Below are positions 22,040-30,442 of a stretch of DNA of 64,000 bases, in pieces (within the stretch, counting starts at the first letter, position 1; each line of letters starts with the position of its first letter). Made by a program: the position numbers and the translations under genes. Below the pieces are notes generated by a model. It made no database searches. It saw nothing but the letters and a program-made list of their open reading frames with translations, and was not told where the DNA came from. This stretch comes from Pyrenophora tritici-repentis. Its lineage: Eukaryota > Ascomycota > Dothideomycetes > Pleosporales > Pleosporaceae. The stretch spans positions 2,418,001 to 2,482,000 of the forward strand of contig NC_089390.1 of the NCBI RefSeq assembly GCF_003171515.1. Reading direction: 5' to 3'.

Positions 22040-23734
22040 ATGCCGCCCAAGCGCCAGCGTAAGCCGAAGCAGCCATTCGATCAAGGCGTTAACCCGTCCT
22101 CCCAGAAGCGTAGAGCGCCAGCAACTAGACAAAATCCTACCCATTTAACGCCTAAACGTGTCCGCCGTGAGGCGCTGCCGTCGCCTCCAGCGACTGCCCC
22201 GCCGCGCCGTCAAAGCCCGTTGTCCGAGCCTGAGCTGCAAGCCACCCAAACAGCTGCCTCCGCGCAAGCTGAAGATATCGTTGGCGAGGATGAGGATACT
22301 TTCGAGGATGGAGATGGCGATCCGCTGCCTGAGGATGAGGATGAGATCGCTGCTAAGGGCGCTGCCGGTAGTGTTGAGGATGAGGGAGAGCCAGCGTACC
22401 GACGTCAAGAAGGCACTCCATGGCTGCCTCGCTCATCGCAAGCGCTAGAGGATGAGGTTAATCCTGTACTGCGCGTTAGGTGGAGGGCTTGCCTTGGTGG
22501 TGATATGGAGAAACACTTTATTCCTGAAGCTGCCGATAGCGAGCACGGCGTACGGCTGTACTCGCTGCATTTCGACGACCTATGGCAGTGGGTAGATGAC
22601 GTTGTTGCAGAATTACGGCCAAAAAGAGCGAAGATCTCATCTGTTTGCACTGTTGTTTACCCAGCTAAGCAGGCCAAACGCGAGCGCGCGATAAAGCGAT
22701 TGCGGCGAGGTGTTGATGCAACGTGGAATAGCTTTCAGCGCCTTGTTGTAGAGGTTGATAACTATGTCAGCGAGCCAGTAAACGTCGATTTCGAGCTCAT
22801 CTTGGCTGAAATTCCAGGGGAGCAGCAGCCGTTGCCAACGGTTGTCGACGGTCCTCGTCGACGCACCGCAACGGTGATTCAAGAGGAGGGGCTTGCTGGT
22901 GTAATAGCAGCTGAACAAGCAGGTAGCGGGCATGCTATTGCTATCCGGGATAGATGGCGCTGTACAGATACCCATTGCGAGAACTATCCTTATTGCTGCT
23001 GGATGGCGCCAACAGCGAGGCAGCCAGCGCGCTTCGAAGATCACCTCTTTGTCAACGGCAACATTATCTCCATGTGGGCAAGAGCAATTACAGCGAGAAG
23101 GGCAACGTACGATGAGCCATCTGATGATGTACGGCTTGCAATTTTGAGAGCAAAGGACCTGCGGGTGCATGAGAAAACGCGCAAGTTGCGGGCGGCTGGA
23201 GATGGCGACGATGATATCAAAAGCTTAACAAAACTGCTCATCGTTGGACAGCTTGAGCGGATGAACAGGCAACCTCAACAGGAGTCTAACTTGCAGGCAG
23301 CTGCACCAACGATAACAAGAGCTGAGGTATCTAGTGCATCTCAGTGGGCGCCTATCCGATATGATCATGAGCAGGAGATTAACGAGCATACTAGTAATTT
23401 CTTTAACTACCTTAAGTTAAAATTTCCTACAGTTGGAGAGGACATTAACGAGCTTTATAAGACTCTTGTTATTGACGGAGCTATGGATATCAACCTCTTG
23501 ATGCAGCCATCTGGTGATATCTTGAAGTTGTGGACGCAGCATTTCAAGCAGCCTCCTGGCTGGTTTTTCACGCTACAAAACACTGCAAAAGAATGGCAAG
23601 CTGGGTACCAGGGTCTCACAGATCGTAACTGGAGACGAGTCGAACGTTGTAAGAAAAGAGAAGAGATTGCGCGCAAGAAATTGGTGGTTGAACCGTCTAG
23701 CAGTGTTGTGGAGGATGATGGCGAGAATGCTTGA
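22040..23734 (+). CDS. transposon-borne protein of unknown function, 564 aa
   Basis: Open from the ATG at 22040; the frame continues upstream only without an ATG. The N-terminus (1-75) is basic and Pro-rich with KRQRKPK and PKRVRRE, likely nuclear localisation signals. Residues about 78-117 are very acidic. A folded middle follows, with a cysteine cluster C308-x4-C313-x5-C319-C320 in a segment starting RWRCTDTHCENYPYCC that looks like a small zinc-binding or disulphide knot. The C-terminal 150 residues are helical and Trp/Lys-rich. I do not recognise a catalytic motif. Similar cysteine-tryptophan segments seem familiar from uncharacterised fungal proteins, but this is memory, not a search. 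Its place inside the TIRs suggests a role in transposition, targeting or regulation, or cargo. Confidence 0.8.
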   Translation: MPPKRQRKPKQPFDQGVNPSSQKRRAPATRQNPTHLTPKRVRREALPSPPATAPPRRQSPLSEPELQATQTAASAQAEDIVGEDEDTFEDGDGDPLPEDEDEIAAKGAAGSVEDEGEPAYRRQEGTPWLPRSSQALEDEVNPVLRVRWRACLGGDMEKHFIPEAADSEHGVRLYSLHFDDLWQWVDDVVAELRPKRAKISSVCTVVYPAKQAKRERAIKRLRRGVDATWNSFQRLVVEVDNYVSEPVNVDFELILAEIPGEQQPLPTVVDGPRRRTATVIQEEGLAGVIAAEQAGSGHAIAIRDRWRCTDTHCENYPYCCWMAPTARQPARFEDHLFVNGNIISMWARAITARRATYDEPSDDVRLAILRAKDLRVHEKTRKLRAAGDGDDDIKSLTKLLIVGQLERMNRQPQQESNLQAAAPTITRAEVSSASQWAPIRYDHEQEINEHTSNFFNYLKLKFPTVGEDINELYKTLVIDGAMDINLLMQPSGDILKLWTQHFKQPPGWFFTLQNTAKEWQAGYQGLTDRNWRRVERCKKREEIARKKLVVEPSSSVVEDDGENA

Positions 23735-24038
23735 AGCTTAGTGGCCTGAGCGTTTTTGGTGACAGCGGCCCGTGCCCGCTATAGTGTTGAGGTTTTTCAG
23801 GCGTTTCAAATGCGCTGCAACAATAGTCTATTTGGATAGCCCTATGTACAACACTACAACGTTATGCGATTATAACAGGTTAACTTCCTAAGATAGTTCT
23901 ATATGTATAGAAATAGCTCTTATTTTTTTAGAATTATTAAATCGCTTTTGTGGGTTGCGCATTAAGGTGTAATCGTTCGCATTTGTATGGTATCATCTAC
24001 CTATAGAAACGTACTGTGGCATCCATTTAAAAGCACAA
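23735..24038. other. AT-rich spacer between the two convergent transposon genes
   Basis: AT-rich, no ORF of note. It must hold the 3' ends of both transcripts. Confidence 0.5.
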
Positions 24039-25013
24039 TTAATAGGGATAGCCACACCTATGGAACCAGCTTCTGCAGTTAATATTACAGCACACCAGCT
24101 GCGCTGCATACTCAAGAAAGACCCCAAAGTCAATGAAGTTCTCCGCTTGCGCTGAATTCCTTTTCATCCACCCCTTGAGCTGCTTAAAGCTCTTCTCGAT
24201 GGGGTTGAAATCTGGTGAGTATGGCGGCAGATACTCAAGGAGTACTCCAGCACTTTGGCAAAGCACCCGTACACGCTCTGATCGATGGATGGAGGCGTTA
24301 TCAAGCACGATTACTGAGGCTGGCCCTGGGTGAGGATTGCAGAACGGCAGCACTTGAAACTCTAAGAAGTCTTCTAGGATCTCAGATGTAATCGCGCCTT
24401 GAAAGATCTTATAGCTTATGTAGCCATCTATCGTCATGGCTGGCAGCAGCGACCACCGTTCTGATCGCCTGAAGCTGTGTGATAGCTCCACCGGCTCCCC
24501 GATTGGAGACCAGCCATACTTGCGGTCGCCCGTACGCTCATTGCAGGCGCTCTCGTCCAACGCAACGATCTGCTCCGCCTTATAGTGTTGCGCCATCCTG
24601 GCAAGATAGAGGCGGCGGAGTGGCTCACTCTGCTCCTTTGCCCGCTTTGTTGCAAGCTTGCGAGACCATCTCATCTTCTCTAGCTCTCGGTAAACGCTCG
24701 CAAGGCTTATCCTAACGTCGTACTCGTCGTACAAGAAGTCCCTCATCTCATCCATGTATGCGCCCGGTGAGCCATTGAGGTATGCCTGAAGGCCTTCGCG
24801 CTGAGCTTGCCGGAGTATAGATGGCCGCCCAAGTCGAACGCAGCGCGGCGGATAAGGCACGCCCCAAAACTCTAAGCTCAACCTCAGCTTTGCTACTGTG
24901 TTACGGCTCGCACCTGTAGCTCTAGAGATGGCTCGATCACTTTCGCAGGCAGCAATTCGGTCGAGGATAGCCTGGAGAACAGCGGGCTGCAAGCGGTGGC
25001 CGGTGCCTGGCAT
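24039..25013 (-). CDS. Tc1/IS630-family DDE transposase
   Basis: The first ATG of the frame is at 25013, giving 324 residues. The N-terminus has a helix-turn-helix (AISRATGASRNTVAKL, about 30-50) and a second winged-helix-like part with a Gly-Arg-Pro linker. The catalytic core shows Asp in IVALDESACNE, Asp in VIVLDNASIH and Glu in FNPIEKSFKQLK. The last two are separated by 34 residues, hence DD34E, as in Tc1 and IS630. PPYSPDFNPIE is a hallmark of DDE_3 transposases. The frame is intact. It should cut and paste the element at TA targets in the nucleus. Confidence 0.93.
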   Translation of the reverse strand: MPGTGHRLQPAVLQAILDRIAACESDRAISRATGASRNTVAKLRLSLEFWGVPYPPRCVRLGRPSILRQAQREGLQAYLNGSPGAYMDEMRDFLYDEYDVRISLASVYRELEKMRWSRKLATKRAKEQSEPLRRLYLARMAQHYKAEQIVALDESACNERTGDRKYGWSPIGEPVELSHSFRRSERWSLLPAMTIDGYISYKIFQGAITSEILEDFLEFQVLPFCNPHPGPASVIVLDNASIHRSERVRVLCQSAGVLLEYLPPYSPDFNPIEKSFKQLKGWMKRNSAQAENFIDFGVFLEYAAQLVCCNINCRSWFHRCGYPY

Positions 25014-25107
25014 CGCGATGAGATGGGCTCGAGAAAATTGCAACACCAAAAACGCGAGTCAGTAGAGGCGATCGCAGCAAACAATGAACTTCAAATACGT
25101 TGTGGGT

Positions 25108-25218
25108 GTTAGAAAGCGTGGCTGCATCGATTTACTAACAAATTACTATAGGAGTTGATGTTCTTGGCCACCAAGCCAACCAGATCCAGGTGGCTCAAGG
25201 TATTTCGAGAAACACCCA
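25108..25218 (-). repeat. right terminal inverted repeat
   Basis: Inverse counterpart of 21830-21935; it includes ATTTACTAACAAATTACTAT and GGCTCAAGGTATTTCG. Confidence 0.88.
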
Positions 25219-25230
25219 TAGCATCGGCGG

Positions 25231-25939
25231 CACTCAGCACAGACCCGGGGCATTGCTGAGAGGCAACTCCAACATTCTAGTTGCGTGACGGCACTCTGTA
25301 GGCATCTCCAATGAGCTGAATATACAATCATACAAAGTCTTTTTGGTAAATATCTTGCCAAAAGTGGAGGAGTTTTGCCCTCATGGTGTATGTTCCGGCC
25401 AGACGAAGGTCTTGAAGCACGTCCTTGGAGTTTTCCACTTTCGATGGACCACGCTAAGCTGTTTCAAGAAGACGGTCTCGAAAAGTAACTTGACACGGAT
25501 TTCTATGCTCTGGCGCTTAATCAAGCCACCGGCTACATACAGCAACCATAAGATATGCTTGGAGAGGATGCGCAGCGTGGGACATGCACTGCGTCCACAA
25601 GGCGATGAGTGCGTAGTCCCGGAATGAAGCAGCTATTCCAAATGTCGACGACAGTTTGTACTTATGTGCAGAGATATGCTGCAAAGATACAAGCTATAGA
25701 TATGTGATTCTGGGATCCCTCGGAGATTTGTAAATTGTAAAGTTAATCGACTAGTCGAGATGTCAAGTCTGCTTGGGAGCTGTCGAGTGCGGGTGCCTTA
25801 CCCGAATTCGCAGCACATTTTTCAACTTTTGCGCAAATCAGATCTGGGTCTTGAAGAACAAAAGCGTGTTCTCTGTGGAGGTGCTAGCAGCTCTATCATA
25901 GGGGGCACTCAAACACAATGTTGTGTATGTCCGAGCCAT
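25231..25939. other. intergenic, nothing recognised
   Basis: Short ORFs only, without ATG starts or similarity that I can name. Flanked by the two-gene transposon and a MITE. Confidence 0.4.
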
Positions 25940-26067
25940 CAGACTCCGCAACAATCAATCGATTGACATGATTGATTCCTATATAGGTTAAAGAATTACT
26001 TCATTAGGCAGCCTTTAACCTAGATAGGAATCAATCATGCCGATCCGATTGATTGTTGCGGAGTCTG
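25940..26067. mobile_element. hAT-type MITE, copy 1
   Basis: 128 bp with inverted ends CAGACTCCGCAACAATCAAT and its complement. The arms pair over about 50 bp around a short loop, so the whole unit can fold back. It is flanked by a perfect 8-bp duplication, CGAGCCAT at 25932-25939 and 26068-26075. Eight-base duplications are characteristic of hAT transposases. Non-coding. Confidence 0.92.
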
Positions 26068-26136
26068 CGAGCCATGCTGTTTACTTGCAACAATACGTCA
26101 TATAGGAGCCGGCTGGACAACACAACACGCGTCACC

Positions 26137-26143
26137 TATAAAA
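26137..26143 (+). promoter_or_regulatory. TATA box (TATAAAA)
   Basis: Lies 60 bp before the ATG at 26197, followed by a CT/CA-rich leader. It looks like a genuine core promoter. Confidence 0.45.
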
Positions 26144-26196
26144 TACAATAAAATTCTCTCAGTACGTCTTACTCACTTCAAACTCCCATCGCGACC

Positions 26197-26397
26197 ATGA
26201 ATCTCTACTGTGGGTTACTTCACTTTTACCTTTTACCCGAGCCTATATACACTGAGAGAAGTGCCAGGCTCTCAAATCATTTCAACATTAAAGGCGAGAC
26301 AACGATGTCCTCGCCCACGGTGCAATTTACACCTGTCTACGACGGATCACCTAAGCGTGGGTACCAAGTAGAGTCCGCAACAATCAAGCGATAGGCA
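26197..26397 (+). pseudogene. possible short gene interrupted by MITE copy 2
   Basis: An ATG at 26197 in good context (CGACCATGA) opens a frame that passes an internal ATG at 26305 and enters the MITE at 26369, where it stops after nine codons. The TATA box upstream supports transcription. Without the MITE the frame would run only about a dozen codons more. No family recognised, so this may be a small gene or chance. Confidence 0.28.
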
Positions 26398-26496
26398 GAT
26401 TGATTACCGGATTAGGCCTCGAAAGATCACTATCTGGTCCGTGACAGACCTAATCAGGTAATCAATCTGCCTATCGCTTGATTGTTGCGGACTCTG
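26369..26496. mobile_element. hAT-type MITE, copy 2
   Basis: 128 bp with the same ends (TAGAGTCCGCAACAATCAAG / complement) and a foldback body of different inner sequence. The 8-bp flanks are GTACCAAG (26361-26368) and GTATCAAG (26497-26504), one mismatch, so this insertion is older than copy 1 or has been hit by a C-to-T change. Confidence 0.9.
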
Positions 26497-26504
26497 GTAT
26501 CAAG

Positions 26505-26749
26505 GTCTGGACCAACTCAGACTAAGAGACTCGGCTTAGAATGAAGACTACAAGAGTGAAATTACCCGACCTCCGCAATTCGAGACCGGGAAAGATCAGT
26601 CCAGGGCCCAGGCCAAGTTATCGCGAAGACCAGCAGATAGGAAGTGCATCCATGAGATTTGCGCCGATTGGAGTCTACAAGGCTCCTGCCCTATTAACCA
26701 ATACAGCCCCAGCAGCCAACTGATTACGAGATATACGACGCGAAACATA
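26505..26749. other. short unique stretch left of pogo element
   Basis: No supported gene. Ends at the TA dinucleotide flanking the pogo element. Confidence 0.4.
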
Positions 26750-26751
26750 TA

Positions 26752-26800
26752 ACATGTTTTATAAGCGAGCCGCCAGTACAAGCGAGCCGCCACCTAACCA
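26752..26800 (+). repeat. left TIR of pogo element
   Basis: Starts at the TA flank and ends CACCTAACCAA. Holds the direct sub-repeat AAGCGAGCCGCC twice, 17 bp apart. Confidence 0.9.
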
Positions 26801-26831
26801 ACTTTCTACACCTCTCCTATCTTAACATACA

Positions 26832-28484
26832 ATGGCTCTACGCAGCGCGCCTCAATTAGCTTCAAATGAAGCAGATATACAGCTTGCTATCTCTTCTATT
26901 AATGCGCATCAAATTAATAGTGCTTCTACTGCTGCAGCTATATATAATGTCCCACGTACGACACCACGTAACCGACGCGCTGGTATACCTGCACGACGCG
27001 ATTGCCAGCCCAACTCAAGGAAGCTTACCCAGAGAGAAGAGGAGGTGATTATCAGCCATATCCTTCACCTAGATCTACGTGGATTTGGGCCTACCTACGT
27101 TGATGTACGAGATATGGCTGATAAGCTGATAGCTGCACGCGGCGCTAGCCTAGTTGGCATCCACTGGCCGCGCAACTTTGTCAAGCGTACAGATAGCCTT
27201 CGGACGTGTTTCAACCGAGCGTACGATAGGCAGAGAGCTCTCTGTGAGAATCCAGCCCTTATCCAACGCTGGTTTAAGCTAGTAGAAGAGACAAAGACTG
27301 AGCTTAGTATCTGCGATGAGGACACATACAACTTTGATGAAGCTGGCTTTATAATGGGCAAGATTACAACGCAGCTGGTCCTAACAGGATTAGAGAGAAG
27401 AGGCAGGCCAAAGAGTATTCAGCTAGGCAATCGCGAGTGGGTAACGCTAATCGCTGCCATCAGCGCTGGTGGCTGGTCAGTGCCACTATTCCTTATCTTC
27501 GCTGGCTAGTACCACCTATCAGCCTGGTATGAGGAGGATATCCTACGCGACTGGGCGATCGCAGTCAGCGACAATGGCTGGACGAATAATGAGCTTGGAG
27601 TTGAGTGGCTAAAGCACTTCAACGCTCACACGCAGGCTCGTACTATAGGCGCGCGTCGCCTGCTTATTATTGATGGCCATAGGAGCCACTAGTCTCTAGA
27701 GTTCTAGGAGCTCTGCAAAGAGAACAATATCTATACGCTCTGTATGCCTCCTCACTTATCTCACCTACTCTAGCCACTTGATGTTAGCTGCCTCTCGCCA
27801 TTGAAGCGCGCGTACAGCCGTGAGGTGGAGAGCCTCATGCGCAACCACATCAACTACATCACTAAGCTAGAGTTTCTGCCAGCGTTTAAGGCTGCGTTTG
27901 ATCGAGCGTTCACGCCAGCCAACATCTGCTCAGCCTTCCGCGGCGCAGGCCTTGTTCCTCTACAACTAGAGGCTGTTCTATCAAAGGTAGATGTACAGCT
28001 GCGTACACTTACTCCTCCAGCAGCTGCTCTACCAGAGGCTCCCTGGGTAGCTCAAACACCAAGCAACGCGCGTGAGCTTGAGGCTCAGTCAAGCCTTATA
28101 TGTTAGCGCGTGCGCCAGCATAAGAGCTTATCACCAGCTTCGATCATTAAGGCGATTGACCAGCTAAAGAAGGGCGCTGAGGTGATAATGCTCTCTGCTA
28201 AGCTGATGCGCGATCGGATCTCTAGTCTTGAGAAGGCCAACAGCGCAGCCTCAGCGCGTAGGCAGCGCTCTAAAAGGCGTATACAGAAGCATGGAGTACT
28301 CACAAAGGGAGCTGGAGAGGATATACTGACTCAAAATGAGGCTGACCAGCAGATTGCTCATGAAGAGCGTTAAGGAGGAGCGCGATCAGGCGTCAGCTAG
28401 CGGGCTCAAAGGCGCTGCACCAGGTGCAAGGAGACTGGGCACAACTCACGCACATGCAACACTAATACTATCAATATAGAGTAA
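26832..28484 (+). pseudogene. pogo/Fot1 transposase with seven in-frame stops
   Basis: From the ATG at 26832 one frame runs to 28482-28484, 550 codons, with no frameshift but with TAG at 27507, 27690, 27705, 27771, 28104 and 28398, and TAA at 28371. Domains: N-terminal helix-turn-helix (about 15-55), CENP-B-type DNA-binding domain (about 60-125), DDD catalytic core with Asp in FDEAG, in LLIIDGHRSH and in PLDVSCLSPLKRAY, and a C-terminal zinc knuckle C-x2-C-x4-H-x4-C (RCTRCKETGHNSRTC) near 28410-28455. All stops can come from CAG or CAA by C-to-T change, the CpA preference of repeat-induced point mutation. The protein cannot be made in full. Confidence 0.92.
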
Positions 28485-28555
28485 TCTACTGTATCAATAT
28501 CTAGCAATAGTATTATCGCGTTGTTGAGATGCGTCGCTTTGAAGTTGCAAAAGTT

Positions 28556-28604
28556 TGGTTAGGTGGCGGCTCGCTTGTACTGGCGGCTCGCTTATAAAAC
28601 ATGT
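28556..28604 (-). repeat. right TIR of pogo element
   Basis: Inverse complement of the left TIR with the same two AAGCGAGCCGCC copies. Confidence 0.9.
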
Positions 28605-28606
28605 TA

Positions 28607-29169
28607 TCACTAGAGATGATCAAGCCCTGTCTTGACATACTGCCTTGGAGCCAAGAGAAGAGAGTCCGACTCCGAGGTGCCAATAGCAGAACAGTTCTGT
28701 AAGAGTGAGTGATACTACTACGTACACTGTATCTGCAAACACCAACTGACTCGCTGCGATACCTTTTAAAGAGTTGTGGAACCCCCTGCCAGGCATCTTT
28801 CACCCTATCCGCTCTAATAACAAGCGTGATAGGGATATGAGGAAGTACCGCGAAGAGACGGAGCAGCTGGGATATAAAATCGTACGTCGAGATATCAGCT
28901 CCAAGAAACCCGTAGCATGTAGCCGCATCAAAAGTTAATACAATCTGCGCCTTCGCGGGTTGAGTTGTGGTTATGAGCAGGACACAAGAGCGGCTGCGTG
29001 TTGGCTCATTGGGAGCGAACTTGAAATGCATTACTAAAGCACGTATAACTACATACTTGACAGGTAATGTGTTATTACTTTCCCTTGATGTCCAAAATTG
29101 TGGCATGTTTGTCTACTATCAAGCTTGCGAAGACAGGCATTACCATCTAACACATAGTCATAACAGCCA
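28607..29169. other. right flank of pogo element; unrecognised minus-strand ORF
   Basis: A minus-strand frame opens at an ATG at 29106 and runs 167 codons to the transposon edge; past the empty site it would stop within about ten codons. It has no recognised motif. It could be part of a lost gene or chance. Confidence 0.3.
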
Positions 29170-29522
29170 TCACCATACTACCACATCATGCGGAGCATCT
29201 CTGTAACCTCCATGTTAGTAGATGACTCTAGGATATTCTATTGCCTTACTTACGTGCACTTGTAACGCCCATTGTACTTCCCGATGTCGATACAACAGGT
29301 CTTATCAAGGGGGTGTCCATAATACTTTGCCGGGCAACGACAACGCTCGGTGACGCCGTCATAGCGGTACACACCAGCAGCGCAGCGATTTTCGGTACCG
29401 GAATATGTGCATTGGCAACGGAATCCCACTGTGCAGTCTTGGACGGTTGTGCGACTGCAATCTTCATCTCCTAGTACTGGAAGCACAAGCAGTGCAAATT
29501 GAAGGAGGGTGGTTGCCTTCAT
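29170..29522 (-). CDS. small secreted cysteine-rich protein, effector candidate
   Basis: Minus-strand exons 29522..29254 and 29200..29170 give 99 residues. The 53-nt intron has a GTAAGT donor, CTAAC branch site and TTACAG acceptor; if it is retained, the frame ends at a TAA right at the donor (90 residues). Residues 1-18 form a clear signal peptide ending in a Leu-Gly region. The mature part is about 80 residues with ten cysteines, which could form five disulphides, including a Cys-Cys pair. I recognise no family. A small, secreted, Cys-rich product in a transposon-rich region is the classic profile of a plant-pathogen effector, but nothing here proves that role. An in-frame ATG at 29549 gives a poorer leader. 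Confidence 0.7.
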
Positions 29523-30442
29523 CGTGAGTCTATAGATCAGAGTCAGCATGATAGAAAAAAATCGCAAGGTCTGATACGCACTGTATGGATGGATTGTTCT
29601 ACGGTGCGAAGCTTTCGTTAAATAACGTAATCGATGGTTCTTCAGACTGGTACACCCAGAATGGGTAACGTGTGGACTCTTGTAGAGAACAAAGAGAGAT
29701 GCTTTCCAAAAGACGCAGAGAAGAATGACCCTTTTTATTTTGCAATGCTAGTACATATATCTGACTAGAGTTGTGCACAGTCCTGGGCTTAATGCGCTTA
29801 TCTTTGAAGGGCTACCCTTGGCCCAATCGGTGAGTTCCTCGATGACTTCTCTGTGGAGAGCGGCATGTCACAGATGATGAAGGTGGTATGCATGCTCAAT
29901 TTGAGATTATTTCAGCTTGGCAGAATACCTAGGTACGTAAAGCTGTTCGGTGGCTCATGGACACGTGCTCTCTTGAGACAGTTCGCAGACTATGTAGCAC
30001 GGAGACTAGCAGAACCAAAGTGCTTACCGCGTACGTTGAACCTGAGCTATAGCACGGTGGCGACATGGGGCGGCAACCGGTAACTAGATAATCACATTTA
30101 GTTGAAAACGTCGCACCGTTTTATTGCCGCACGAAAAGCATAAGCTGACTATTATCAATGCTAAGGCCCGTATTTCTCCCCGTTACTACGTAATTATGGG
30201 TACGCTTGCGAGAGATGATCATGTTTTCGGCGCTTCTGTCGGGAGTTTTGGTAATTACAATAAGCTACCGGTAGATATCGTGCCAAAAAGCAGCAATTAC
30301 CAATCCGCGCGCAAAAGCAAACGCAAACGTTTCTCAAAATTCGCATAGAAACTTGAAGTAAAGAATATTCATTTACATATCTGTCAAAAAAGGCGACCGT
30401 GTACTTTGTTTTATCATTCCAAGAGGATAGGGAATCATTACT
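29523..30442. other. intergenic, nothing recognised
   Basis: Only weak ORFs at 29853-30083 and 30124-30348. No TIR, TSD or RNA gene seen. Confidence 0.4.

Larger units (their letters stand above)
21820..25230. mobile_element. two-gene Tc1/IS630-like DNA transposon with long TIRs
   Basis: Sequence at about 21830-21935 is repeated in inverse orientation at about 25108-25218 with few mismatches, which gives terminal inverted repeats near 100 bp. Between them lie a DD34E transposase gene (minus) and an unrelated 564-codon gene (plus) facing it tail to tail. Both frames are free of stops and frameshifts. Flanking TA dinucleotides at 21828-21829 and 25219-25220 would suit the TA target of Tc1/mariner elements, but similarity fades gradually, so the exact ends are not fixed. 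Tc1/mariner elements usually carry one gene, so the second is unusual. Confidence 0.85.
26752..28604 (+). mobile_element. pogo/Fot1-type Tc1-mariner transposon
   Basis: A complete 1,853-bp element between TA dinucleotides (26750-26751 and 28605-28606). The terminal inverted repeats are about 50 bp and begin ACATGTTTTATAAGCGAGCC. Each contains the 12-mer AAGCGAGCCGCC twice, a possible double transposase-binding site. It carries one transposase frame with stops. Size and coding layout match the Fot1/Molly group of Ascomycota. Confidence 0.93.

Noticed and set aside
26596..29106. A host ORF split by the pogo element that rejoins when the element and one TA are removed
   Set aside because: On careful joining at the empty site the frame meets a TAA within about ten codons; the apparent rejoining came from dropping the TA.
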